Numbered from the stretch's first letter, positions 1 to 6,879 are shown. The stretch is DNA of 7,330 nucleotides from Desulfovibrio oxyclinae DSM 11498 (GCF_000375485.1 NZ_AQXE01000002.1:160061-167390); one strand, 5' to 3'. The notes: generated from the letters alone by a model not told the origin. Numbers and translations: made by a program.

Positions 1-168
1 GTCCCGTGAAACAAGTCGTTCCAGAGTACCCCAGCCCTCGCTTGGCAGACGGCAGGCGTGGAAGATGACGAGCTTGGCGCCGTGCCTGCGGGCAAGCGCG
101 AATGCCGCCTGTGCTGCGTGGTCGGTTTCACCGCGTGACGTGGCTGCGAGTATGATCTTGCGATACAT
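1..168 (-). CDS. Universal stress protein (UspA family), N-terminal part; gene runs off the window
   Basis: The first 56 codons are inside the window and the rest lies before base 1. The protein begins MYRKIILAATSRGETDHAAQ and continues into a helix and a second strand (HGAKLVIFHA). This is the usual start of the UspA fold: a first beta strand with an ATS/D loop, an amphipathic helix rich in A and R, then a strand of the type 'L.ifHa'. UspA-family proteins are small cytoplasmic nucleotide-binding-fold proteins involved in stress survival; the exact role varies between paralogues. The ATP-binding G-x2-G-x9-G motif, if present, would be in the missing C-terminal half, so ATP binding cannot be judged. 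The start is supported by a strong AGGAGG ribosome site (complement of 175-180) six bases upstream of the ATG. The gene is divergent from sahR and shares its intergenic region. Family assignment is fairly sure; specific function is not. Confidence 0.85.
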   Translation of the reverse strand, partial: MYRKIILAATSRGETDHAAQAAFALARRHGAKLVIFHACRLPSEGWGTLERLVSRD

Positions 169-272
169 GGTGGCCCTCCTGATTACGGAAATGGGTTCAT
201 ACTTCCTGTATCCCGGAAAAAGCACTTCATGTCCACCCGGTGAGGCCATTTTTATCATGTCCCCGGCGGCGC

Positions 273-301
273 TTGACCAATGACGCGGAAACGGCTAAGT
301 A
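273..301 (+). promoter_or_regulatory. Possible promoter of sahR-ahcY
   Basis: TTGACC at 273-278 matches five of six bases of a sigma-70 -35 box. At 17 bases' distance, TAAGTA (296-301) is only a poor -10 box. Transcription from here would start near 308, placing the palindrome at 313-332 at the very start of the transcript, a usual place for a repressor site. A second -10-like hexamer, TATATT at 322-327, lies inside the palindrome but has no good -35 box and would leave almost no leader. The promoter is therefore tentative; the operator is better supported. Confidence 0.3.
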
Positions 302-312
302 CTGATCAACGT

Positions 313-332
313 ATATCAAGATATATTGATAT
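313..332. promoter_or_regulatory. Probable SahR operator (7-6-7 palindrome)
   Basis: ATATCAA (313-319) and TTGATAT (326-332) are perfect inverted repeats around the six-base centre GATATA. The 20-base AT-rich site stands out from GC-rich surroundings. It lies 13 bases before the sahR start codon and immediately before its ribosome site. ArsR-family repressors bind AT-rich palindromes of this size as dimers, and SahR is known to control the SAM-cycle genes, including ahcY, in Desulfovibrio. Autoregulation of the sahR-ahcY operon through this site is an inference from position and symmetry. A further half-site, ATCAACGTAT (305-314), repeats ATCAAGATAT (315-324) directly with eight of ten bases identical. 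Confidence 0.72.
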
Positions 333-345
333 TTAGGAGTGGCTG

Positions 346-1254
346 TTGAAGATTCTTAAATATTCCAAGGCGCTTGGCGACGAGACCCGGGCCCGCCTCA
401 TCAACGTTCTGCTGAAGCATGAGCTCAATGTGGGCGAGGTGGTGCAGGTCATGGAGATGGGCCAGTCGCGCATCTCCCGTCACCTGAAGATTCTGGCCGA
501 GTCCGGACTGGTGGAGTGCCGCCGGGACGGCCTGTGGGCCTTCTATCGCGCCGCGCGCGAGGGGGACGGGCGCACTTTTCTGGAGGGCGTGGAGCCGCTT
601 TTCGACGACGAGGCCGTTTTCGGACGCGACATGGCACGGGCGGACTCCGTGGTCCGCGACCGCACCGTGGAGACCCGCCGCTTCTTCGATGCCATCGCCG
701 AAGACTGGCGCAAGTTGCGCGAGAACGTTCTTGGCGGTCTGGACCTGCATGCGGAAATCATATCGCGTCTGGGAAACTGCGGTATCGTGGCCGATCTCGG
801 CTGCGGATCCGGCGAGATTCTCTCGGTTCTGGCTGGGGCCACCGATTCGGTCATCGGCGTGGATAACTCGCCGAAAATGCTTGAGCTGGCCGCTGAACGC
901 TTTGAATCCGACCCGAAGGTCAGCCTGCGCATCGGCGAACTTTCGCATCTGCCGCTTCGCGACTCCGAGGCCGACTGTGCGGTGCTTTCGCTGGTGCTGC
1001 ATCACCTGGCGAATCCGGCGGAGGCGCTGGGCGAGGCCGCGAGGGTGCTGGGGCGTGGCGGTTCGCTGGTCATTGCCGAGTTCGACAGCCACGGGAACGA
1101 GGTCATGCGCTCCGACTACGGTGACCGGCTTCTTGGCATCGGTCGCAAGGAGATGGAGCAGATGCTCGCGGATGCGGGCTTCCGTCTGGAACGCGCCGAC
1201 GAATTTTCCGTTAACATGGGACTGACGGTCATCCTTTACCGGGCCGTCCGCTAA
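346..1254 (+). CDS. sahR: SahR: SAH-responsive ArsR-family repressor with methyltransferase-fold sensor domain
   Basis: This 302-residue protein has two domains. Residues 1-75 form an ArsR winged helix: '[14 protein letters not shown]' opens it, the recognition helix is near 39-53 ([15 protein letters not shown]) and the wing follows ([14 protein letters not shown]). Residues about 110-250 form a class I SAM-methyltransferase fold: motif [10 protein letters not shown] at 148-156, the acidic end of strand 2 at D173 (GVDNSPKML), and a motif IV-like stretch at 209-221 ending in LHHL. In the SahR family this fold senses S-adenosylhomocysteine; when SAH binds, the repressor leaves the SAM-cycle genes. 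ahcY lies immediately downstream, as expected for SahR. The start is TTG, with AGGAG at 335-339 and six bases of spacing. An in-frame stop at 334-336 prevents an earlier start, and the next ATG falls inside the DNA-binding domain. It could instead be an ArsR-methyltransferase fusion with another target, but the ahcY linkage and adjacent palindrome favour SahR. Confidence 0.9.
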   Translation: MKILKYSKALGDETRARLINVLLKHELNVGEVVQVMEMGQSRISRHLKILAESGLVECRRDGLWAFYRAAREGDGRTFLEGVEPLFDDEAVFGRDMARADSVVRDRTVETRRFFDAIAEDWRKLRENVLGGLDLHAEIISRLGNCGIVADLGCGSGEILSVLAGATDSVIGVDNSPKMLELAAERFESDPKVSLRIGELSHLPLRDSEADCAVLSLVLHHLANPAEALGEAARVLGRGGSLVIAEFDSHGNEVMRSDYGDRLLGIGRKEMEQMLADAGFRLERADEFSVNMGLTVILYRAVR

Positions 1255-1293
1255 CGGGGCTTTGCCCGCAATTGAGAATATCAAACCTCAAAT

Positions 1294-1298
1294 GGAGG
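1294..1298 (+). promoter_or_regulatory. Ribosome binding site that fixes the ahcY start
   Basis: GGAGG lies five bases before the ATG at 1304. Two earlier in-frame candidates (TTG at 1262 and ATG at 1292) lack a ribosome site and would add 14 or 4 residues that are not typical of AhcY. The ATG at 1304 is therefore chosen. Confidence 0.85.
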
Positions 1299-1303
1299 AA
1301 ACA

Positions 1304-2731
<1,428 letters not shown>

Positions 2732-2765
2732 TCCGTTTCTCCGGACGTCCCGACCAAAAATCATG

Positions 2766-2798
2766 CCCCGCAGGCTCTGGCCTGCGGGGTTTTCGTTT
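2766..2798 (+). terminator. Intrinsic terminator after ahcY, possibly bidirectional
   Basis: CCCCGCAGGC (2766-2775) and GCCTGCGGGG (2780-2789) form a perfect 10-base-pair GC-rich stem with a TCTG loop. TTTTCGTTT follows on the plus strand. Five A residues (2756-2760) upstream give a U-rich run on the opposite strand as well. An outer match, CCGACC (2750-2755) with GGTCGG (2802-2807), can extend the structure. A smaller hairpin (GTCCG 2731-2735 with CGGAC 2742-2746) sits on the ahcY stop codon. This ends the sahR-ahcY transcript. Confidence 0.93.
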
Positions 2799-2923
2799 GT
2801 CGGTCGGAGTACTGTCAGAGTCGTAAAGAGTAACTTTTGTTTGTCACGGAGAATCCGGCTGTGATAGCCCTCGCGAAGACGACATCGCGCCGTCTGTCAA
2901 AACGCAAGCAAAAGGCAAGACCA

Positions 2924-3844
2924 ATGGGTATTTCAAATAAAGTCGAACGCAAATTGCACCAGCCGATTCAGGTCAGAATCCGTCGGCTCATAATCCGAAA
3001 CTTCATGGTGCTGTTCGGGGCGGCTCTGGCTGCGCTCGGATTCGTGCTTTTCCAGATTCCGTACAACATCACCGCTGGCGGAGTCAGTGGTCTTGCCATT
3101 ATCATCAACCATTACACGGGGATGTCGGAGGGCCTGCTCATCTGGCTCTTTAACGTGCCGCTTCTCATCCTCGGGTATTTCTTTCTGGGCCGGTGGCGGT
3201 TCATCGCCTCGTCCATCCTTGCGGTCGTGGCCTTTTCCGCGTTCATCGAACTGTTCCTGAACACGCTGCCGCAGGCACTTTCGCCATACCCCATCACCCA
3301 CGACAAGTTTCTGGCCTGTCTGTATGCGGGTGTGCTGTTCGGCCTCGGCAACGGCATCATCTTCAGGTTCGGCTCCACCATCGGCGGAACATCAATCCCG
3401 GCCCGCATCATCCATAATTTCACCGGCTACCCCATGAGTCAGGTTTACCTCTTCACCGACCTTGGCGTCATCTGCCTCGGCGGGCTGACCTTCAGTTGGG
3501 AAATGGCCATGCTCGCACTCTTCACCCTCGTGATGACGGGCATTTTCTCCGACTTCACGCTGGAGGGCGTTAGTCAGCTGCGCACCGCCATCGTCATCAC
3601 CAAAAAGGCCGACCAGATGCGCTATGCGCTGGTGAACGAGATGCGTCGCGGTGTGTCCATGTGGGAAGTGACCGGCGGCTACACGAGAGAGCCGAGCACC
3701 ATGCTCTACTGTACCGTCATGCGTTCGAAAGTGAATGACTTGCGATATATGGTCTCACAAATAGACCCAGACGCATTAGTCATAGTAGGGGTGGTGCAAC
3801 AGGCGTGGGGCGGCTTCGGTAACCTCAAGCTGAACAAGGATTGA
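2924..3844 (+). CDS. YitT-family integral membrane protein (DUF161 plus C-terminal DUF2179)
   Basis: This 306-residue inner-membrane protein has a basic cytoplasmic N-terminus (1-25), then the YitT core. The first hydrophobic segment (about 26-45) runs into FQIPYNITAGGVSGLAII (43-60), the hallmark 'P.niT.GGvsGla' motif. Further membrane segments lie near 71-88, 92-112, 129-150, 173-190 and 193-208. A second glycine-rich motif, FRFGSTIGGTSIPARI (147-162), is the repeat-two counterpart of the first. Residues about 220-304 form the soluble DUF2179 domain (GGYTREPSTMLYCTV; DPDALVIVGVVQQAWGGF). Members are often listed as YitT or YebE-like; transport function and substrate are not established. The ATG at 2924 is preceded by a weak AAGG (2912-2915). 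A GTG at 2861 with GGAG at 2848-2851 would add 21 residues, and a TTG at 2837 would add 29. The ATG gives the family-typical short tail. The terminator upstream implies its own promoter, which I could not identify. Confidence 0.93.
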   Translation: MGISNKVERKLHQPIQVRIRRLIIRNFMVLFGAALAALGFVLFQIPYNITAGGVSGLAIIINHYTGMSEGLLIWLFNVPLLILGYFFLGRWRFIASSILAVVAFSAFIELFLNTLPQALSPYPITHDKFLACLYAGVLFGLGNGIIFRFGSTIGGTSIPARIIHNFTGYPMSQVYLFTDLGVICLGGLTFSWEMAMLALFTLVMTGIFSDFTLEGVSQLRTAIVITKKADQMRYALVNEMRRGVSMWEVTGGYTREPSTMLYCTVMRSKVNDLRYMVSQIDPDALVIVGVVQQAWGGFGNLKLNKD

Positions 3845-3853
3845 CCGGGTGAA

Positions 3854-3872
3854 AAGGCGGTTTCTCCGCTTT
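3854..3872 (+). terminator. Weak stem-loop after the YitT gene, doubtful terminator
   Basis: GCGG/CCGC with flanking A-U pairs and one G-U pair forms a short stem (3854-3860 with 3866-3872, loop TTTCT). Only three T residues end it and the following bases are not T-rich. It could attenuate transcription into the exported-protein gene 34 bases further on, but termination is uncertain. Confidence 0.3.
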
Positions 3873-3905
3873 ACATCGCTTCATCCACCCCGCTAAGGTC
3901 TGCGC

Positions 3906-4853
3906 ATGAAAACGTTTCGTCTGCTCCTGCTTGCCGCATGTCTGGTTCTGCTTGCGTCCGCTGCCTCCGCCTTTGAGGCGCGTGTGGTTGTCTCAAGCTT
4001 TAAGCCCGATGTGCTGGCGACTCATGTGCCCGGCCACCTTATGGATAATGACCCCGCCACCGCCTGGGTCTCGCTGGGTGATGGCAGCGGGGAATCCGTC
4101 ACCGTAAAATTCAGCGCCCCGGTTCGTGTGGTGCGGCTGGGTATCTTCAATGGCAAGCAGGGGACCGGAGCTTTTGGGCTCCGTAACCGCATCGCTCGCG
4201 GAAGAGTGGTCTATCCCGATGGAACTGAGGTTCCATTTGCGCTTGATGATACGGGCGGGGAACAACTCGTTCCCTGCGATAGCGGCAAGCCGGTCGAATC
4301 GTTCGACATGGTTGTGGATAAAGTGACGCCCAAGGGACCGAAAGCCGAGCATCGCGGCGTGGCTGTCTCCGAAATCAAACTGTATCTGGCATCCATTCCG
4401 AAGACAAAAGCCGAGATCAGCGCACAGCGGGAAGTCCGGCAAGATGAGAAATTGCTGGATGCCACGGCTCCGGTCATCCGCAGCTTTCTGGTGCTCAACA
4501 CTCGTCTCGATGAAGATGTTCTCCTGCTGTATCCAAAAGGACTGCGCAGTCAGGAACGAATGAATCTGTATGTATTCCAAGAGTTTCAGAAGCAGCTGGG
4601 CACCTTTGAGATGCTGCGCGCCGCAAGCGTGGATACCTCGGACATGACGTTCGAGGTGGTCAGCAACACGGATACTTCGGCTATCGTTCACGCGAAAGGG
4701 AATATGGTGGTGGAATCCGGCAACCGGACTGCGTCGGCGCCAGTGGACAGCGACTTTGAAATGCTGCTGTACGCAGAGGAATGGAAAATCGGTGGCGAGC
4801 GGCCTCGGGAATCAAACGATCTGAATCGAAGTCTAATGAATCCTGACCGTTAA
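3906..4853 (+). CDS. Exported protein with NADase-type glycan-binding (discoidin-like) domain and unassigned C-terminal domain
   Basis: This 315-residue protein has a clear signal peptide: MKTFR, a leucine/alanine-rich core, and a likely cleavage site at ASA-FEA (after residue 22). LAAC at 9-12 matches a lipobox, but so short a leader makes lipoprotein processing unlikely. Residues about 25-162 resemble the beta-sandwich found in proteins annotated 'NADase-type glycan-binding domain' or 'discoidin'. Signs are DNDPATAWVSLGDGSGE (47-63), VTVKFSAPVRVVRLGIFNGK (65-84), NRIARGRVVYPDGTEVPF (94-111), and a late VDKVTPKG...VAVSEIKLYL (137-161). The domain is expected to bind carbohydrate or another envelope ligand; no catalytic motif is seen. 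Residues 163-190 look helical and charged. Residues 190-298 are alpha plus beta and end in DFEMLLYAEEWKIGG, reminiscent of NTF2- or cystatin-like folds, but I cannot assign them. The ribosome site is a weak AAGG (3895-3898), seven bases from the ATG. The stop codon overlaps that of convergent moeA. Confidence 0.85.
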   Translation: MKTFRLLLLAACLVLLASAASAFEARVVVSSFKPDVLATHVPGHLMDNDPATAWVSLGDGSGESVTVKFSAPVRVVRLGIFNGKQGTGAFGLRNRIARGRVVYPDGTEVPFALDDTGGEQLVPCDSGKPVESFDMVVDKVTPKGPKAEHRGVAVSEIKLYLASIPKTKAEISAQREVRQDEKLLDATAPVIRSFLVLNTRLDEDVLLLYPKGLRSQERMNLYVFQEFQKQLGTFEMLRAASVDTSDMTFEVVSNTDTSAIVHAKGNMVVESGNRTASAPVDSDFEMLLYAEEWKIGGERPRESNDLNRSLMNPDR

Positions 4854-6091
4854 ATGGACAGTATTTTTATCAACGCATCCTTGTAAAGGCCTTCTGCATC
4901 GGCCGGAATCACGGCCAGCCCCTCTGCCCGAAGCATGGTGCGCAGCAGTCCGGATTTGCCAAGCACCGGATGCGCCAACGGTGGCATTCCCTCGCGCTCT
5001 TCCAGACGAACCCGAACATAATCCTCACGTCCCTGCTTGGACGCCACGTTGCGGGCCATTTCCGCATGAACGCACGCCCAGCCTGCGCGTTCGTATGCTG
5101 CGGCATGCCCTTGCAGATGCCGCAAAAACGGCTGCACCAACACCGCCATGACCACCTGCGCTGAAGCAACCTGACCAGGCAGGCCCAGAACGGCTCGCTC
5201 GCCCACGCGGCCGAGAATGGCCGGTTTGCCGGGGCTGATGGCCACGCCGTGCGCCAGCAGGCTGGATTCGGGAAGGGCTTCGATGGCAGCCACCGTATAG
5301 TCGCGCACACCAATGGAACTGCCGCCGGACAGCAGCGTCACGTCGTTTTCCGCCACCGAGCGCTTCAACGCTTCAGTTAACGAGTCCAGATCGTCGGGAG
5401 TGATGCCGTAACAGGTGCAACTCGCACCGCAAGTCTCGCTCATGGCCGCCAGTGCGGAGCTGTTCACGTCGCGGACCTGACCGGGGCGGGGTGTGTCGGC
5501 AACTGGCACCAGCTCGTCGCCGGTGGACAGAATGCCCACACGCGGACGCAAGCCGACGGAGAGGGTTTCGAACCCAAGCGCCGCCGCCATGCCGACTTCC
5601 TGCGCCCGAAGCGGAGTTCCTGCCTCAAGCGCGGTCGCTCCGGCCCGTGCGTCCTCACCACGGCGCATGACGTTCAGACCCGGCGCGGCGGCCTTGTGAA
5701 TCTCAACGGTGCCGCCTTCCATGCTCAGGGTGTGCTCCACCATGACCACTGCATCGGCTCCGGCGGGCAGGCTGCCGCCAGTGGAAATCCGCGCACACTC
5801 ACCGCGTTCCAGGGTGATGACAGGCTCTTCCTCCACGGAAAGCTCGGCCACGCACTCAAGATAGGCGGGGTTGGATTCGGATGCGCCAAACGCGTCACGC
5901 GCATTGACCGCAAATCCGTCCATGCAGGAGCGGTCGGTCAGCGGCCAGTCATGCTCCGCAACAAGCGGTTCTGCCAGAATCCGCCCGGAGGCACTGTATA
6001 AGGAAACGGCCTCGGTCCCGAGCCTCGGAAAGCCAAGCAGGAGTCGCTCGAAAGCCTCGCGGCTGATCATGTCGAAAAACCCGTGTTTCAT
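4850..6091 (-). CDS. moeA: Molybdopterin molybdenumtransferase MoeA
   Basis: MoeA inserts molybdate (or tungstate) into adenylylated molybdopterin to make active molybdenum cofactor in the cytoplasm. The 413 residues match the family's usual length and all domains are present. An N-terminal helix (ISREAFERLLLGFPRLG) leads to the active-site loop SCMDGFAV (55-62). The domain II barrel carries GGSLPAGADAVVMVEHT (105-121) and VMRRGEDARAG (141-151). The MoaB/MogA-like domain has PRVGILSTGDEL (183-194), RDVNS (207-211), LSGGSSIGVRDYT (254-266) and HGVAISPGKPAILG (281-294), followed by LGLPGQVASA (302-311). The C-terminal beta domain ends at residue 413. Two motifs differ from the commonest forms: GGSSIGVRDY in place of GGVSVGDYD, and GLPGQVAS in place of GLPGNPVS. 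The ATG at 6091 is preceded by AGGA (complement of 6100-6103) eight bases away. It follows the 143-residue gene by 66 bases and is convergent with the exported-protein gene, sharing the TTAA at the two stops. In a sulfate reducer it would serve formate dehydrogenases and similar enzymes. Confidence 0.94.
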   Translation of the reverse strand: MKHGFFDMISREAFERLLLGFPRLGTEAVSLYSASGRILAEPLVAEHDWPLTDRSCMDGFAVNARDAFGASESNPAYLECVAELSVEEEPVITLERGECARISTGGSLPAGADAVVMVEHTLSMEGGTVEIHKAAAPGLNVMRRGEDARAGATALEAGTPLRAQEVGMAAALGFETLSVGLRPRVGILSTGDELVPVADTPRPGQVRDVNSSALAAMSETCGASCTCYGITPDDLDSLTEALKRSVAENDVTLLSGGSSIGVRDYTVAAIEALPESSLLAHGVAISPGKPAILGRVGERAVLGLPGQVASAQVVMAVLVQPFLRHLQGHAAAYERAGWACVHAEMARNVASKQGREDYVRVRLEEREGMPPLAHPVLGKSGLLRTMLRAEGLAVIPADAEGLYKDALIKILSI

Positions 6092-6116
6092 GAAGCCGAT
6101 CCTGCCCTTTGAATAT

Positions 6117-6146
6117 GGAAAAGCAACACAAGGGCTTTTCCCCTTG
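6117..6146 (-). promoter_or_regulatory. Two overlapping, mutually exclusive hairpins before moeA
   Basis: On either strand, GGAAAAGC (6117-6124) pairs perfectly with GCTTTTCC (6134-6141), an 8-base-pair stem with a 9-base loop. CAAGGG (6129-6134) pairs with CCCTTG (6141-6146), a 6-base-pair stem with a 6-base loop. Both cannot form together because they share bases. In the minus-strand transcript they lie between the stop of the 143-residue gene and the moeA ribosome site. No clean U-tract follows either stem, so a true terminator is doubtful. It may be an attenuator-like element or a simple RNA-stabilising structure. It does not resemble the Moco RNA motif. Confidence 0.45.
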
Positions 6147-6157
6147 ATGTCGCACCG

Positions 6158-6589
6158 TTATTGCGTCGGCTCGGTGCCCGGCTGGTACTGCATGTTCTGA
6201 CGCACGATGTCCGCGAACATGTCCTTGAAGCGGTACACGTCCTTCTTCTGGATGCCCTTGCGAATCTGCGACTCGTCCTTGATCTCGGAAAACTTCACGT
6301 GAAGGCTGCACACGAGAAAGACGCCCATCGGTTTGTCGCCGTGCATGATGGAAGCCAGCACGTTGTAGAGACCGAGCCGCTTTTTGAGCGCCGTAGGCAT
6401 CTTGGTCTCGTTCAGCGCCTTTTTGGAGTAGAACATATAAAAAATCTCGGCGCCGCCAACGCCCATGGGCGAGTGGTCGAAACCGGCATCCACGTCGGTG
6501 CCCTGCTCATGGGCGGCTTCCAATGCGTGAAAAATATCGGATGCGATCGTATCCTCGTAGGAACGGGGATTGGTTTTCTTTTCGGACAT
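6158..6589 (-). CDS. Conserved-looking hypothetical protein, 143 residues
   Basis: I do not recognise this protein. It is soluble and probably cytoplasmic: no signal peptide or membrane segment, and many charged residues. The N-terminus (1-35) is polar with a helix containing HALEAAHEQG. Residues 36-60 hold a G-rich stretch (DAGFDHSPMGVGGAEIF) followed by YMFYSKKALNE. Residues 66-82 (ALKKRLGLYNVLASIMH) look helical, 87-101 (KPMGVFLVCSLHVKF) like beta strands, and 108-132 form a basic, amphipathic helix (IRKGIQKKDVYRFKDMFADI). The tail is disordered-looking (QYQPGTEPTQ). A good ribosome site, AGGGAG (complement of 6595-6600), sits five bases before the ATG, and the codon choice matches neighbouring genes, so it is very likely a real gene. 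It lies 66 bases upstream of moeA on the same strand, so co-transcription is possible, but a role in cofactor synthesis is only suggested by position. Confidence 0.85.
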   Translation of the reverse strand: MSEKKTNPRSYEDTIASDIFHALEAAHEQGTDVDAGFDHSPMGVGGAEIFYMFYSKKALNETKMPTALKKRLGLYNVLASIMHGDKPMGVFLVCSLHVKFSEIKDESQIRKGIQKKDVYRFKDMFADIVRQNMQYQPGTEPTQ

Positions 6590-6620
6590 GGAATCTCCCT
6601 TGTGATTTCGAGGTCACGCA

Positions 6621-6649
6621 TTCATGCCCTTCCGTTAGCGTTCCGTCAA
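6621..6649 (-). promoter_or_regulatory. Possible promoter of the 143-residue gene and moeA
   Basis: Read on the minus strand, TTGACG (6649-6644) matches five of six bases of a -35 box. After 17 bases comes CATGAA (6626-6621), a weak -10 box. The leader to the ATG would be about 25 bases. The distance and strand are right, but the -10 is poor, so this is only a candidate. Confidence 0.35.
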
Positions 6650-6725
6650 GATTTCGCCGTGCTTGTGTGGTTGCGAATAGGGGGAGATTACGCTGAAGCC
6701 ATTGCCTATTCGTATCCATTAGTGA

Positions 6726-6846
6726 TTTCGACCTGTCGGCCGACCTTCTTTTTTGCTCGCGCAGAAAAAAGAAGGCAAAAACTGCGCTGTTGGGGGTGAG
6801 CCGCCGCTCTCGGCGAGAGACTCTATGACGCGGTCACTGCTCCGGG
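6726..6846. repeat. 121-base direct repeat, copy 1
   Basis: Bases 6726-6846 and 7210-7330 match at 117 of 121 positions, with no gaps. The differences in copy 1 are A6731, C6737, C6758 and A6820. The unit holds an inverted repeat of CCTTCTTTTTT (6744-6754) with AAAAAAGAAGG (6765-6775). A competing pairing joins GCGCAG (6759-6764) and CTGCGC (6782-6787). A GC hairpin joins CGCCG (6802-6806) and CGGCG (6811-6815), overlapping the palindrome CTCTCGGCGAGAG (6807-6819). Downstream of copy 1 the sequence goes straight into the stem-loop 6841-6879. Confidence 0.95.
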
Positions 6847-6879
6847 TGAAACGTTTGTGGCTACCAAACACCACCCGGA
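6841..6879. repeat. Stem-loop at the end of repeat copy 1
   Basis: TCCGGGTG (6841-6848) pairs perfectly with CACCCGGA (6872-6879), and inside it GTTTG (6853-6857) pairs with CAAAC (6865-6869). The outer left arm belongs mostly to the 121-base repeat, while the right arm lies outside it. There is no T-tract on either side, so a terminator is unlikely. Confidence 0.75.

Noticed and set aside
1257..1267. GGGC-TTT-GCCC hairpin between sahR and ahcY as a terminator
   Set aside because: The stem is only four base pairs with no T-tract, so it should not separate the two genes.
316..1284. Long open frame antisense to sahR (322 codons)
   Set aside because: It is low in recognisable structure, rich in H, Q and R as antisense frames are, and lies wholly opposite the clear ArsR-methyltransferase gene.
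3914..3941. Lipobox LAAC making the exported protein a lipoprotein
   Set aside because: The cysteine at residue 12 leaves too short a leader; a normal signal peptidase I site (ASA-FEA) fits better.
6601..6617. TGTGA...TCAC resembling a CRP/FNR-type (HcpR-like) site before the 143-residue gene
   Set aside because: The half-sites are separated by eight bases instead of six, and the right half is TCACG; the match is too poor for a call.
6744..6775. CCTTCTTTTTT/AAAAAAGAAGG hairpin as an intrinsic terminator
   Set aside because: The T-run is inside the stem and no T-tract follows the hairpin on either strand, so it lacks the terminator layout.
6161..6799. Plus-strand open frame of 212 codons opposite the 143-residue gene
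   Set aside because: The opposite strand has a better ribosome site and normal protein composition; the plus-strand frame runs into the non-coding repeat and has no ribosome site.
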